From Thecamonas trahens ATCC 50062 (taxonomy: Eukaryota > Apusozoa > Apusomonadida > Apusomonadidae): a stretch of 64,000 nt of DNA. Each line of letters opens with the position of its first letter. The first letter of the stretch is position 1. The stretch is taken from contig NW_013657660.1 of the NCBI RefSeq assembly GCF_000142905.1, positions 270,881 to 334,880 on the forward strand, given 5' to 3'. A program made the translations under genes and the position numbers. The notes under the pieces were generated by a model. It saw only the letters and a list, made by a program, of their open reading frames with translations, was not told the origin of the DNA and ran no database searches. Of the stretch, positions 1 to 10,340 are shown piece after piece.

Positions 1-349
1 CCCCCCCTCCCCCTCCGTCCCACTGACTCCCGTCGGTCCCACCCCCCCCCACCCCACCACACACACCCCCTCCCCCCCACCCCCCACCCCTTTTCCGCCC
101 CCTCCTCCTTCTGTCTAACAGGTAGCACGTACCCTGGGTGGTGCCAACGTTCTCCCAGGCCGAGTCGCCCAGGACGTCGTCGACTTCCTTGTGAGTCAGC
201 TCGATGGCTTCGGTGTAGCGACGGACGCAATGGTACACATACGTGCACGTCCTGCACACAAACACCGTGTTGGTTGCGTGTGCCATCCCGCCGTCATGCA
301 CACCGTCCTCGGCTACAAGCATGTTGGCGCATGTCGGGCAGAACAACAT
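1..349 (-). CDS. POLR3K: RNA polymerase III subunit RPC10/RPC11 (POLR3K), 5' exon, partial
   Basis: The minus-strand ATG at 347-349 opens about 72 codons ending in the family block KEVDDVLGDSAWENV, which matches the centre of the TFIIS-like small Pol III subunit needed for transcript cleavage and termination. The N-terminal zinc ribbon shows as CPTC near residue 4 and CRTC near residue 32. The exon stops at a GTACGT donor (intron from 132 downward), and the intron runs off the window start as a G-rich minus-strand tract. The second, catalytic zinc ribbon must therefore lie outside. It is too short for simple ORF calling but is recognisable. The next gene (MMAB) lies upstream of it on the same strand. 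Confidence 0.85.
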   Translation of the reverse strand, partial: MLFCPTCANMLVAEDGVHDGGMAHATNTVFVCRTCTYVYHCVRRYTEAIELTHKEVDDVLGDSAWENVGTTQGTCYLLDRRRRGRKRGGGWGGGGVCGGVGGGGTDGSQWDGGGGG

Positions 350-441
350 CTCACTCCGCCCGATCAGCGTCAAGTGTCACTCTGCCCACCGACTGGCTGC
401 TGCCTCACACGACTTGGCCGGCCTTTACCCTGTGCCTCCCA

Positions 442-1200
442 TCAATCGTCGGACTTGGGCTTCTTGTACACCATCTCGGACTTGCCCTCGCGCATGGCGA
501 CGACGCGAGCGGCCTGAAACAGGTAGTCGGAGAGGCGGTTGATGTAGACACCGACGTTGGGCTCGCACTCGCCGGCGCGGATGAGCGGGACGACGTGCCG
601 CTCGGCCCGGCGGGCGACGGCGCGGGCGAGATGCAGAAACGAAGCTGACATGCCACCCGACGGGAGGATAAAGTTGCGTAGCTGCGGGAGCTGGTCGTCC
701 ATGGCATCGATCCAGGCCTCGAGCTGCTCAGCGTGCGTCTCGCCAAACGACGTCCGCCGCAGCCGCGCCTCGTTGGCCGACCGCGCCGGAGTGGCAATGT
801 TCGACCCGATGTCGATGAGCCGCGACTGGATCTCAATGATCTGCTGCGAGAGCTCGATGGCCATACCGTACTCGGCCTCGCGTGCACACGACAGAACAGC
901 AGACAGCTCGTCCACCGCACCAAGCGCCTTGAACACCGGATCATCCTTGGCCCGCCGCTCGCCGGTAAACAGCGACGATTTGCCCTTGTCCCCCGTCTTG
1001 GTGTAGACCTTGATCCGCGGCCGGCCGCTCCCGCCCTCGCCCTCGCCCTCGCCCTCTTCCTGCTCCGCTCCTCCCGTCGTCGCCACCCACCGCCGCCCCG
1101 CGCTACTGGCCACGCCAATGCAGCTGCTGCCACTCGCGCCCGCAGCGCCCACACCCACCACGCCCCCACGTTGCACCAAGCGCATCGCAGCCCGCAGCAT
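442..1200 (-). CDS. MMAB: ATP:cob(I)alamin adenosyltransferase, PduO type (MMAB), mitochondrial
   Basis: Makes adenosylcobalamin, the cofactor of methylmalonyl-CoA mutase. The 252-residue product has the N-terminal ATP motif TKTGDKG at about residue 67, the helical bundle, and the C-terminal signature NRLSDYLFQAAR. I start at the ATG at 1198-1200 because residues 1-50 are then Arg/Ala/Ser-rich without acids, as expected for a mitochondrial presequence; the upstream in-frame extension is low-complexity. A Glu-Gly repeat separates presequence and enzyme. It is divergent from TIM9 across about 260 C-rich bases. Confidence 0.95.
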   Translation of the reverse strand: MLRAAMRLVQRGGVVGVGAAGASGSSCIGVASSAGRRWVATTGGAEQEEGEGEGEGGSGRPRIKVYTKTGDKGKSSLFTGERRAKDDPVFKALGAVDELSAVLSCAREAEYGMAIELSQQIIEIQSRLIDIGSNIATPARSANEARLRRTSFGETHAEQLEAWIDAMDDQLPQLRNFILPSGGMSASFLHLARAVARRAERHVVPLIRAGECEPNVGVYINRLSDYLFQAARVVAMREGKSEMVYKKPKSDD

Positions 1201-1458
1201 CCTTCCGGTCTCACGAGTTGAGTGTTGCCACTCCACCAATCGCGCTGCCCAGTGGCCAACAGAGGCAACGCAGCACGCCCCATTCGCCCCCCCTCCCCTC
1301 CCACACCCACCCACCAACCTCATCCGCCGCCATCATCCATCATCATCATCATCCGCCACCATCATCATCCCCCTTCCCTCCCCCTTCCTCCCCCCCCCTT
1401 TCCCCTCCCCGATCACCCTCCCTTTCCCACACACCCCTCTCTCCCCACCTCGTCCACC

Positions 1459-1976
1459 ATGTCCTTCCCGGCGACCCTCAATGTGGCCAACGAGTACGAG
1501 CGCCAGCAGGTGGAGGCCATCATGCAGCAGAAGACCGTCCGCGACTACATGACCGTCTACAACAAGCTGGTGGAGAAGTGCTTCTCAGACTGCGTCAACT
1601 CTTTCTCGTACGCCTTGCCCTTCCCCCCCTCCCCTCTTCCCCCTTCCCCACCCTCCATCGCCACCCCCACCACCAACCCCTCCCCGCTCACCTCCCATCC
1701 CACCAACTCACCACCGTCCCCCCCCCCTCCCGCCATCCCTACCCACACCCACACCCACACCCACAACCGTTCCTCCCTCCCTTCCTCCCTTCCTCCCTCC
1801 CGCACAGCTCCCGCAAGCTTACCGGCAAGGAGACCTCGTGCGTCAACACATGCTGCGACAAGTTCCTCATGGGCGTCTCCCGCATGAACCAGCGCTTTGT
1901 CGAGCAGAACATCCTCATGCAGGAGAAGAAGGCCGAGGCCCTCAAGGCTGCAAGGTCCGGCGATGACTCCGAGTAA
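1459..1976 (+). CDS. TIMM9: Small Tim chaperone TIM9 of the mitochondrial intermembrane space
   Basis: Two exons, 1459-1607 and 1808-1976, encode 105 residues. The intron starts GTACGC and ends CGCACAG; joining them gives the continuous TIM9 block CFSDCVNSFSSRKL. Twin CX3C motifs (CFSDC and CVNTC) are present, as is the helix TVYNKLVEK typical of Tim9 rather than Tim10. In other eukaryotes Tim9 and Tim10 form a hexamer that escorts carrier proteins and beta-barrel precursors. The intron is almost pure polypyrimidine with an ACTCAC motif near 1702. A 240-base C-rich tract precedes the start on the coding strand. Confidence 0.93.
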
Positions 1977-2212
1977 TCGCTGTCTCTCGTACTGCTGCTT
2001 CCTCTTTCAGCAGGCGTGCGGCTGCTGCTGCGCTGCCGCTCTCTCATCGCTCGCGCACCCACATCGCCGCTACCTTGCCTGCCGCGTCACCCCCCCCCCC
2101 ACCCCTCGCTCCCTCGTGCGCGCACGCTCATGCTGCTCAACTGTCAAGCACAGCAGCTTGCGCTCTCTCTTCTACCCACATCAGTGAACAATGCTCTTCA
2201 AGATTCCGGCGG

Positions 2213-3748
2213 CTACGGCTCGCTCGCCGACCCAGCCTCCAGTGGCGCGTCGACAATCTTGCCCTTGACCTTGCGCTGCCGTCGATGCGAGCTCATTGTC
2301 GTCCACACCGAGCCTGCGAGAAGGATCGGCCCACCGACAAAGGTCCACAAGCCCGGAACCGACGACTCGCCCACCACCAGCCCGATGAGCGTGCCAACCA
2401 GCGGCTCGGTCATGAGCGTGACCGAGACCACCAGCGACGGCAGGTGGCGCAGAACCCAGTTGATGAATGTGTGACCCATGATGCCCGGGACGACGCCCAC
2501 GTAGATGACATACCACACGTCCGGTGATGTCCACGTCCACGCAAACAGCCCCCAGCCGCCCGCAGAGCTCACGGTATCGTACTCGGCCACCGCCGCCGCA
2601 AGACTCAGCACCACCGCCGCCAGCGCCGTCACCGGAAACACATACACAAACAGCGGCAGCTGCTGCCTCACCGCAAAGCCGACTACAAGGTACACAATCA
2701 TGGCCACCCCTCCCAGAAATGCGTACACATCGCCGAGCAGCGTCACCTCGGCATCCGCAGAAATGTCCAGCGAGACAATCGCAAGGCCGGCAAAGCCGAC
2801 TACCGTCCCCAGCGACTCGCCCCATGAGATTGCAAGGTCCGGTCGGATCCGCGCCAGCTTGAGCGCCCACATCCCGCTCACCATCACAATAGAATGCGTC
2901 GTCACAAGCAGCAGCGAGTGGGTCAGCGACGTCTTGTCCAACGACATAATCCAGAGCCCAAAGTGCGCAGCTAGCGCAACGCCCGATGCCCCAATCCGCC
3001 ACGCCAGCCACCGCGATCCGAGCTTGCTCATCCACCCCGCACGGCGTCCGGCCCACAGCTGCCAAGCAAAGCCCGGCAACTGCAGTGCTGCCGTCATCTG
3101 CATCCGGGACGACGCCTTGGCCAGCGGTGAAATATTGATCTTGCGCAGCACCGCGCCCGCAGACGAGACAGAGACTAGGGCAACAAGCAGGACAACGTAC
3201 GCCATGACCAACATCGTCCCACTCTCGTTGCTCGCCGCGTCCACCGTCTCCACTTGCTCCCTCTCATCAGCGCTGCCCATGCTCTCGCCCGCTCGCCGCC
3301 GCCGCCGCCGCCACTGCCGCCGCCGTCCCGCCGCCGCCGCCGCTGCCGCTGTCTGCCGCACCACCGGCGACCGCGCCAGCGGAGCCCGCACCATCGCATC
3401 GTCCCGTGCCACCTTGGTCGCCAGCGGCGGCAGCCGCGCCGATGCCATCAGCGCATTCCACCCCGCCGACGCCCGCGCCTCGCGTCCGCCGCTACTCCTC
3501 ATCCCCACAGCAGCCCGGAGCGGCGACAATGCCACAGCACCACGTCCAGCCCTGGTTTCATCGGAGCTGCTCTCGCTCGAGTATGTGTAGCTTGTGTAGC
3601 CGAGGCTCCCGGTCCCCGAACCCGGCACGCCCCACTCGCTGGTAGCCTCGTCGCCCGTGGCACCACTACCCGCCGGCGCAGATGCCGGACGCTGCTGGCC
3701 GCCATCATGAGGGCGCCCCGGCAGCGGCGAGAACCGCACCGTCGGCAT
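2213..3748 (-). CDS. EamA/DMT-superfamily transporter with long disordered N-terminus
   Basis: A membrane transporter of the drug/metabolite superfamily: about ten hydrophobic segments follow a roughly 170-residue Ser/Ala/Arg-rich tail. The C-terminal repeat has the usual EamA form, with a segment around VVPGIMGHTF and another around MTEPLVGTLIGLV. The substrate cannot be told. I chose the ATG at 3746-3748 (MPTVRF...); the frame stays open to 3904, but that extension reads through the GATCGC tandem repeat. Another possible start is MGSADEREQ, just before the first membrane segment. The 3' end faces TIM9 across 236 bases. Confidence 0.75.
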   Translation of the reverse strand: MPTVRFSPLPGRPHDGGQQRPASAPAGSGATGDEATSEWGVPGSGTGSLGYTSYTYSSESSSDETRAGRGAVALSPLRAAVGMRSSGGREARASAGWNALMASARLPPLATKVARDDAMVRAPLARSPVVRQTAAAAAAAGRRRQWRRRRRRAGESMGSADEREQVETVDAASNESGTMLVMAYVVLLVALVSVSSAGAVLRKINISPLAKASSRMQMTAALQLPGFAWQLWAGRRAGWMSKLGSRWLAWRIGASGVALAAHFGLWIMSLDKTSLTHSLLLVTTHSIVMVSGMWALKLARIRPDLAISWGESLGTVVGFAGLAIVSLDISADAEVTLLGDVYAFLGGVAMIVYLVVGFAVRQQLPLFVYVFPVTALAAVVLSLAAAVAEYDTVSSAGGWGLFAWTWTSPDVWYVIYVGVVPGIMGHTFINWVLRHLPSLVVSVTLMTEPLVGTLIGLVVGESSVPGLWTFVGGPILLAGSVWTTMSSHRRQRKVKGKIVDAPLEAGSASEP

Positions 3749-3813
3749 CCGCCTCCCGCTTCCTGCCTCTCTCGTGCTCTGCCTGCAACAGTAGACGTGT
3801 GGTCGGCCTAGAT

Positions 3814-3840
3814 AGTGATCGCGATCGCGATCGCGATCGC
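3814..3840. repeat. GATCGC tandem repeat in divergent spacer
   Basis: About four copies of GATCGC lie between the DMT transporter and the ABCG gene. They create overlapping GCGATCGC palindromes. They could encode alternating Arg/Asp if the transporter started upstream at 3904. Confidence 0.8.
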
Positions 3841-4008
3841 CACCGCACCCCACTCGGCTGGCACCCGGCGTACGACCTTTTCCTGCGGGCACTCTTCCAC
3901 CCACCCCTCACCGTCCTCCCCACACAGGTGCGTGACACACGACCAGCCCCATCCCACCTCGCTCCACAAAACGTGTCTACACTCTCCAAGCCATCCGTCG
4001 TGTTTGGT

Positions 4009-6884
4009 ATGGCTGAGATGTCGGTACAGGCGGTATGGGTTGCGGCACTGGTGCTCGCCGTCGCAAGCGTCGCATGCTCGGCGCAGGGCCCCTCGCTCTA
4101 CTGCCCGCACTGGCAGTGCGGCGGAGAATGCTGTCAGGCTGGGAGCTGCGTGAGCGATGCCAAGACCGGGACCGAGCGGTGCGAGTGCATAGGCGGATGG
4201 ACCAACACCACGCAGGGCTGCGACGCCCTCTCGTGCCCGTTCAACGCCACCATGCACCTCCACCCGGGCAACCAGGCGCCGCCTGGGCCGATGCCGCCGT
4301 GGCAGCAATGGCATGTCTGCGAGTGCGCCAACGACTACATCGGCATGGCATGCATGACGCCGACAACCAACGCATCGTGCCGCTACGCTGCCGACCACTC
4401 GCCCGAGCCGCATCGCGCCGAAAGCTCGCTCATCGACACCTCGAACGTCATCGTGAACGACATCTCGTTTGCATGCAACATCACAGGCTCGTGGAACAAG
4501 CAGCTTGGTGGTCACGGGACAGGCTACATCCGCTGCCAAGGCGGATACTCGCCGGAGCACTCGGCCAACAACACGTGCTTCATCTCCATCAACACCCGCA
4601 TGTGCTCGCAAGTCTACTGCGCCCAATACGCCACCCTCGTCATCAAGCTCGCAAACTGCGCCTTTGCCCTTCAGGCCGACGGCAAGATGCACTACGAGTG
4701 CCTCCACACAGAGGCCGGCTGCGCCAACAAAGCCGCAGACTACACATGCTCCACATATCTTGCTCTCGTCCTCTCGGGCGTCTCCGGAAAGTCGTCGTTT
4801 GTCTGCGATCCGCTGGGTCCGAGCTGACCTTTTTCCAGCCCAAGGTCTCGTTTGTCATCCCTGCCATGTGCGCTGCAGGCCAGTGCCTCTCCCACCCAGT
4901 CCCGCTCCCGCCCATCCCGGCCTCGCTCTCGTCGTCGGCCATTGTCGAGCTCACCTTTGCCGCGCTCGCATCCGTCGCCGCTGCCCTCCTTGTCATTGTG
5001 GCGGCCGTCCGCGCCGCGGGCTACGCCCTCGAGCTGTGGCGGCGGCGCGCGTCGCGTGCTGCCACTCGCCGTCACACGAGCATTGCCCTGGTCGACGCCC
5101 TCGCCCCGTTCTACGCGAGCGACAATAGCGATGCAGTGTCTGGCCCGCTTGTCTGGTCTGGCCTCAACGTCCGCCTCCACGACGACCGTGCTCTTGGTTA
5201 TCTGCTGTTTGGCGGCTGGGGATCGGTCGCCCGCGGCTCCATCCACGGCGTTGTCGGCGAGTCCGGCTCTGGAAAGACTACGCTCCTGCACGTCCTTGGC
5301 GGAACGCGCTCCAAGCTCGGCTCCCGTGGCCTCATTGACGGCTCGGTCTCCGGCCCAACAGCCGCGCGTATCAAGCTTGTTCTGCAGTTCCCGGCCCTCC
5401 TCCCGCACTTTACAGTCGCAGAGACGCTTTCCTTTGCCATTGACGCCCATGCGCCGTTCTGGTACGCTTATGCCGAGCGTAACCTGCTCCTTGGCGCCCT
5501 TCTCGACGCTCTGGCTCTGCGCCGGGTGGCAGACGCGCGCATCGGCGACCCTGCTGCTGTCGTCCATCGCGGTCTCTCATCCGGCGAGCGCAAACGACTC
5601 TCGCTGGCGCTAGGCCTCATCCGCGCCCCACACTTTCTGCTCGCCGACGAGCCGACCACCGGGCTTGACGCCTTGACTGCCGCCAGCGTCATGAGCCTCC
5701 TCCGCACCTTGGCCGACGAACTGAACATCGGTGTCCTGGTCACACTTCACGCGCCCTCGCGAGCTGTCCTCAACACGCTAGACACGCTCACTCACCTTCA
5801 TCGCGGCTACGTGGTCTACTCGGGCTCACCGGCTGTCGTCGATCTCGAGGGCTCGCTCATCGCATTGGCACGCGCATCGCCCGACGCTGCCGCGGACCTA
5901 GCCCGCGCCACCGAGGTACGCCGGCGGACCGCGTCGGACCGGCTCGGTGCCCGTCACGGCTCTCGCCTCGTCTCGTACCCGCTCTCTGGGCGGACGAGCC
6001 CGTCGCGGGCCCACGTTCGCGTCGGCCCTGTCGCCCAAGCCATCGGCTGGGTCGAAGACATGATACGAGTGCTCCGGCGGCTTGCGCTTGCGGCCTGGCG
6101 CGACCCGCTCCTTCTCCGCGCCCAGTACGTGCTGACCCTGGGCGCAGCGCTGCTGCTCGGCGGAGTCTTCTGGGATTTGCCGCTCAATCTCATCGGGGCG
6201 TGGAACCGCATTGGGCTTCTTTTCTTCTCAGCCTCGCTCTTCTCGGGCCTCGCCACCGTCGTCTTGCACCTACTCTCCGGCTGGCTGCCTGTGGTCGTTC
6301 GCGAGGTTCGGTCCGGGCTCTACTCGCGGACGGCATTCTTTGTGGCCTTTGCCATCTTTGACATCGTACCGTTTCGGGTCATTCCCGCCCTTCTCTTTGG
6401 CTCGATCACGTACTGGATGGCCGGCTTGCAGGAAGAGCCGGCCAAGTTTCTCACCTTTGAGCTGTATGTGGTGCTCGTGGCCGGGGCGTCGTCCGGCATG
6501 TTTCTCGCGCTCGGCGCACTACTCCACCGTACGCCGCTGCTGCTCGGCATGGCCGGAGCACTGGTCCACCTCGGCTTTATGCTCTTTGGGGGCTTCCTGC
6601 TCAACGTCCAGAACGTCCAACCCGCTATCGCTTGGCTCCTCGACGTTTCGCCGGTCCGATACGCGTTCCAGGCGCTCATGTTCAACGAGCTCAACGGCAT
6701 CGCCTTTAACTTTGACCCCAAGGCCGGCAACTTTCCGCAGTCGACCCTCGACGCTTCCATCCTCATCCGCCAGTTTGGTTCAGGTGATGGGGGGACGTGG
6801 CTGCCGGCGTACGCCCTGGCTGGCCTTTGGGCCTCTGGCATCGCCGTGGCGCTGGTCGTCCTCCTCACTGCTGCGCTGCGGTGA
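4009..6884 (+). CDS. ABCG-type half transporter with Cys-rich extracellular N-domain
   Basis: A signal peptide (residues 1 to about 26, ending ACSAQG) leads into some 240 residues of EGF-like, Cys-rich and N-glycosylatable ectodomain, then a membrane segment, an ABC nucleotide-binding domain and an ABC2 membrane domain with about six segments. ATPase motifs are complete: Walker A GESGSGKTT, signature LSSGERKR, Walker B LLADEPTTGLD. Domain order is ABCG. The frame changes near 4801-4840: either one base is missing at GGG 4815-4817, or a 38-base intron (4801-4838, ending CTGACCTTTTTCCAG) is removed; both keep the protein continuous. The stop is one base from the LRR gene's stop. Confidence 0.88.
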
Positions 6885-6885
6885 G

Positions 6886-8079
6886 TCAGCGCTGCCTTCC
6901 CGAGCACCGCCTGCGCGTAGGCGGCGGCGTTGACGAGGAGGCGGAAGACGACGACGACAATGACGACGCCGACGAAATGGTGGTTTCACCCGATGACGTC
7001 GTCATGCTGCGCGGCAGGCAGTCAGTGTATGGCAGAATGGTGTGGGGGAGACGCGTTTGGCGCTCGGCGGCCGAAGACGACGATGTTGACGAGCCCGATT
7101 TGGCCTCAACGGCACCGGCAGCCACCGCGCGGTTGTGCAGTGCAGCGATGAGCTCGCCGTCGCGCTGGCTATTGGCCAGCTCCTTGAACTCGCGATCGTC
7201 GTCAAAGCCGTTGCCGTGCAGGCGAAGGAGCTTGAGCCGCGGCGCCGTCGCCAAGGCGAGCGGCTCGGTGGTGAGCAAGTTCTTGGACATGTCCAGCCAG
7301 GTAAGCGCAGGCAGGTTCGGGAGCGCCGCCGGCAGCTGAGTAAATAGGTTGTTGCCGAGCATGAGCTTGCGGAGCGCTGTGCAACACCGCAGGCCGACCG
7401 GATCCAGATCGGTCAACTGCTGGTTGGTGAGATACAACTCGCGGAGCGCGGTGCCCGACGCGAGGAGCGACCGTGGCATTACGGTGAAAGCCTGCTGCAG
7501 CATCCGTGCCATACCGTTGCCCTCGTGCGACGAGTAGGCCGCGGTGAGATCAAGGGTCTGCAGCTGCGACGGCGTTGCCAGCGCTGGCGCCTTGCCTGCC
7601 ACGCCGGTGAGCGCATTGCCCTTGAGATGGAGCGAGACAAGTGCCTTGAGCGCCGGCAGAAAGGTGCGTGGAAGGCGACCGGAGATGTCGTTGTGTGAGA
7701 GATCGAGCGAGACGAGGCGGCCTGCGAGCGGAAGTGCTGCGAGTGCCTTGAGCGCAGGGCGGGTAATGCCGTTGGCTGCAAGGTTGAGGTGACACAGCGC
7801 TGGCAGCGCGTCGAGGACCGCCATGAGGTCAGCACGCTCGCCGAGGCGGTTGTCGTAGAGATTGAGCCGTGAGACATGCGCAGCGACTCGAGTTCGCAGC
7901 CGCGGCACTCGAGTCAGCCCGCATCCGACCCGCGACACCAGCCGCCCGTCTTCCGGTGCCTGGCCTGCTGTGTCCGCGGCTCCCGTTGCCACATGGGACG
8001 CTCCGCGGCGCCGCCTCCGCACGCCCGAGAACATTGTCCTGAGCGCCTCGTCGCTCACCATGCGCTGCGGTGCATCCAT
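6886..8079 (-). CDS. Leucine-rich-repeat protein
   Basis: 397 residues with about eight LRRs between residues 65 and 310; units read LxxLxLxxN, for example LCHLNLAANGI, LVSLDLSHNDI and LRKLMLGNNLF. No kinase, membrane segment or signal peptide is visible, so it is probably an intracellular interaction scaffold. The tail is Ser/Thr-rich and basic. Its stop (TGA on the minus strand, 6886-6888) sits one base from the stop of the convergent ABCG gene, so each 3' UTR must run into the other coding region. A C-rich tract on the coding strand precedes the start. Confidence 0.8.
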   Translation of the reverse strand: MDAPQRMVSDEALRTMFSGVRRRRRGASHVATGAADTAGQAPEDGRLVSRVGCGLTRVPRLRTRVAAHVSRLNLYDNRLGERADLMAVLDALPALCHLNLAANGITRPALKALAALPLAGRLVSLDLSHNDISGRLPRTFLPALKALVSLHLKGNALTGVAGKAPALATPSQLQTLDLTAAYSSHEGNGMARMLQQAFTVMPRSLLASGTALRELYLTNQQLTDLDPVGLRCCTALRKLMLGNNLFTQLPAALPNLPALTWLDMSKNLLTTEPLALATAPRLKLLRLHGNGFDDDREFKELANSQRDGELIAALHNRAVAAGAVEAKSGSSTSSSSAAERQTRLPHTILPYTDCLPRSMTTSSGETTISSASSLSSSSSASSSTPPPTRRRCSGRQR

Positions 8080-8238
8080 GGAGAAGGGGTGGGGAGGGAG
8101 AGGGGTGCACTAGTTGTGGTAGCGTGCCGTGGGTGTACGTGGTGGCTGCAGCCGTGGCCATTCATTGCGGGGTGGCCAGCGGTCGCCTGCCCCTGCCCAC
8201 CAATGCATGGATGCGGAACGGCGAGCGTGGGGCGAGCA

Positions 8239-9752
8239 CTAACAGTTAGAAAAGCAAGCGCGAGCGTCGGTGATACGGACCTCAAACTGGCCGTTGGGTC
8301 GCTCGATGACAAGGGCGGTGGGGAGGGCGATGAGCTGGGCCGGTGTCATGCGGCCCTTGAGCGCCTTCTTGAGATTGTACAGTTGGCCGCGCATGACGGC
8401 CATCTGTGCATCAAAGATGTCCGAGTCGAACGAGGGGTCCTTCTGGAAGAGACGGCGGAGCTTGCGGACAAGGAGCTGGATCGAGTCGTGGGTGAGGAGC
8501 GGGGTAAGTTTGGTTCGGATCTCGGCCGAGAACGGGACGTCGGTCTGCGGCATGTCGGCCCAGCCGTACGGGTACGAGCGGACGGCGTCCGGATGCTTGT
8601 ATGGGAAGGCGAGCGAGTTGTCGATGGCGGCGACGGTAATTGGGGTGCCGAACGAGCCGGCAACTCGCGGCGAAGATGCCGCGGCCGCGGTGTGTGCGCT
8701 GCTGGACCGGCCGTCGAGCTCATCGTCGGGCGCGTACGGCTCGAGCGCTGGGCCACTCATCGGAGTGCTCAGCAGAGGCTGTGACACGCCCGGATCACCT
8801 GGTAGGCTCCCGCCGGCCAGGTCGGTCTCGCCGAGCGGGTCGGCGCGGACGAGCCAGTTGTCGGAGCCACGGTCGGTGTTGCGGATGATGTAGTCAATGA
8901 TGACGAGGCGCTCAAACTGGAGCTGGAACTCTTTGGAGGCGAGCTGCGCCGTCGACATACGCGGCAGCAGTTGGGTCGCCTCCTCGTAGCCCTCCATGAA
9001 GACTTGCAGCGAGCCGCGCTTGTGCGGGACCGGGGCTGACGCCCGGACGCCGCGTGCAAGTGACGGGCCGGGCGTCATTGACGAGCCTTCGTCGTCCGAC
9101 TCGGCGCCATAGTCCGAGTAGCCGTTGAGAGAGTCGTCGCGGTCAAAGGCGCGGATGGGCGCGGCGGCGACGGGCTCACACCCGTCCGAGCCATCCGAGT
9201 ACGAGGCGTCGAGGTCGAAAAGGTTCTGGTGCGACGACGGACGCGGCAAGACGCCGCCGGGGACTGCAAGATGTGAGTGGGCCGGCGACTCAGCGTCGCT
9301 GGCGTGGTCGAGATACGGGCTGACAGCAGTCGGCACGGCCGCCAGCTGGTCGTAGTCGTAGTTGAACACTTCTGAGGCGAGCGAGACGACTCTTGTGTGC
9401 GGGACGATCGAGAGATTAAAGTGCTTGTCGACGATGGAGGCGCCAGCCTCGGAAAGGTGGCCCTGGTTCGGCGGGAGGCAGCCGCGGCCAAAGCAGCAGA
9501 ACATGATGTTGCGGTGGAACCACTTGAGCCACTTGGGGTTGTTCTTGTCGTACGGCCCCTCGTCAAACGGCTTAAAGACGCCGAGGATCTTGCCCGATGC
9601 GCCACGCACAAAGTACGTTCCCGAGGATCCCTGCGCAACTCGCGTCGGATGAATGCCTTTCGCCATCGCCACTTTGACCTTGCCCAGAATTCGCCCCAGC
9701 ATGTTGGTAGCCTCGTGTGACGACTCGAGGAGCGACGACCACCGCAGGCCGT

Positions 9753-9789
<37 letters not shown>

Positions 9790-9999
9790 CGCAGGCCCCG
9801 CAGACGCCTCGCCGTCCCCAGCGGCCTTGAAAGACTGCTGCAGCGAAAAGGTGGCCGTCCGTGCCCGCGCCCGCCGCGCCCGCCGCCCACGCTTGTCCTT
9901 ACGCCTCCGTGGCACCGACGCCGACGGTTGCGCGCCCGAGCCCTTGCCGACTCCGGCCCCGCGCCGCAGCCTCTGTCGCCTTGACTCTCCGCCCTGCAT
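8239..9999 (-). CDS. PI4K2: Type II phosphatidylinositol 4-kinase
   Basis: Makes PI4P on endosome and Golgi membranes. The 586-residue protein carries the PI4K II kinase domain from about residue 115. Visible motifs are the glycine loop QGSSGTYFV, the ATP lysine in GVFKPFDEGPY, a Cys-rich palmitoylation-like segment FCCFGRGC (family CCPCC position), the catalytic DYIIRNTDRGSDNW and the metal-binding AIDNSLAFPYKHPD. A 140-residue acidic Ser-rich insert splits the lobes. The N-terminus has a very basic patch and about 12 Gly. It follows the LRR gene on the same strand after 159 bases. Confidence 0.93.
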
Positions 10000-10340
10000 G
10001 CCCGTCAGCCGTTACACTGCTCTGCCGCTGACTCTCGAGCTCCAGTCCTGGTCGTCAAACTCTGCTGCCCGTCTGCCGTCAACTGCTCGCCCGAGTGGTG
10101 GAGGAGGGCGTGGAAGGCGGCGAGAGGTGGCGATCGGATCGCAGCCACAGCCGAAGGTCAATTCCACAGGGAGGTGGGATTGGAAGTTGGGGCAGGGCAG
10201 GGGGGAAGGGCTACTATTTTCTAAATATTTTGAACAAACCTTGCCGGGTCGCGCCCCAACCAGAGCCTTCCATTCGCCCCTCCGTATTCCTTGCGTTCTC
10301 TCAGTAGAAGCAGCACTCGTCGCCAGCAACAACCGTTCGC
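10000..10340. promoter_or_regulatory. Divergent spacer between PI4K II and coiled-coil genes
   Basis: 341 bases with no coding support. It should hold two back-to-back promoters. An AT-rich patch (TATTTTCTAAATATTTTG, about 10215-10235) stands out in an otherwise GC-rich region and is the best core-promoter candidate. Confidence 0.4.

Noticed and set aside
3814-3840. GCGATCGC palindromes as a bacterial HIP1-like signal
   Set aside because: One local tandem repeat only; HIP1 is dispersed in cyanobacterial genomes and this is a eukaryote.
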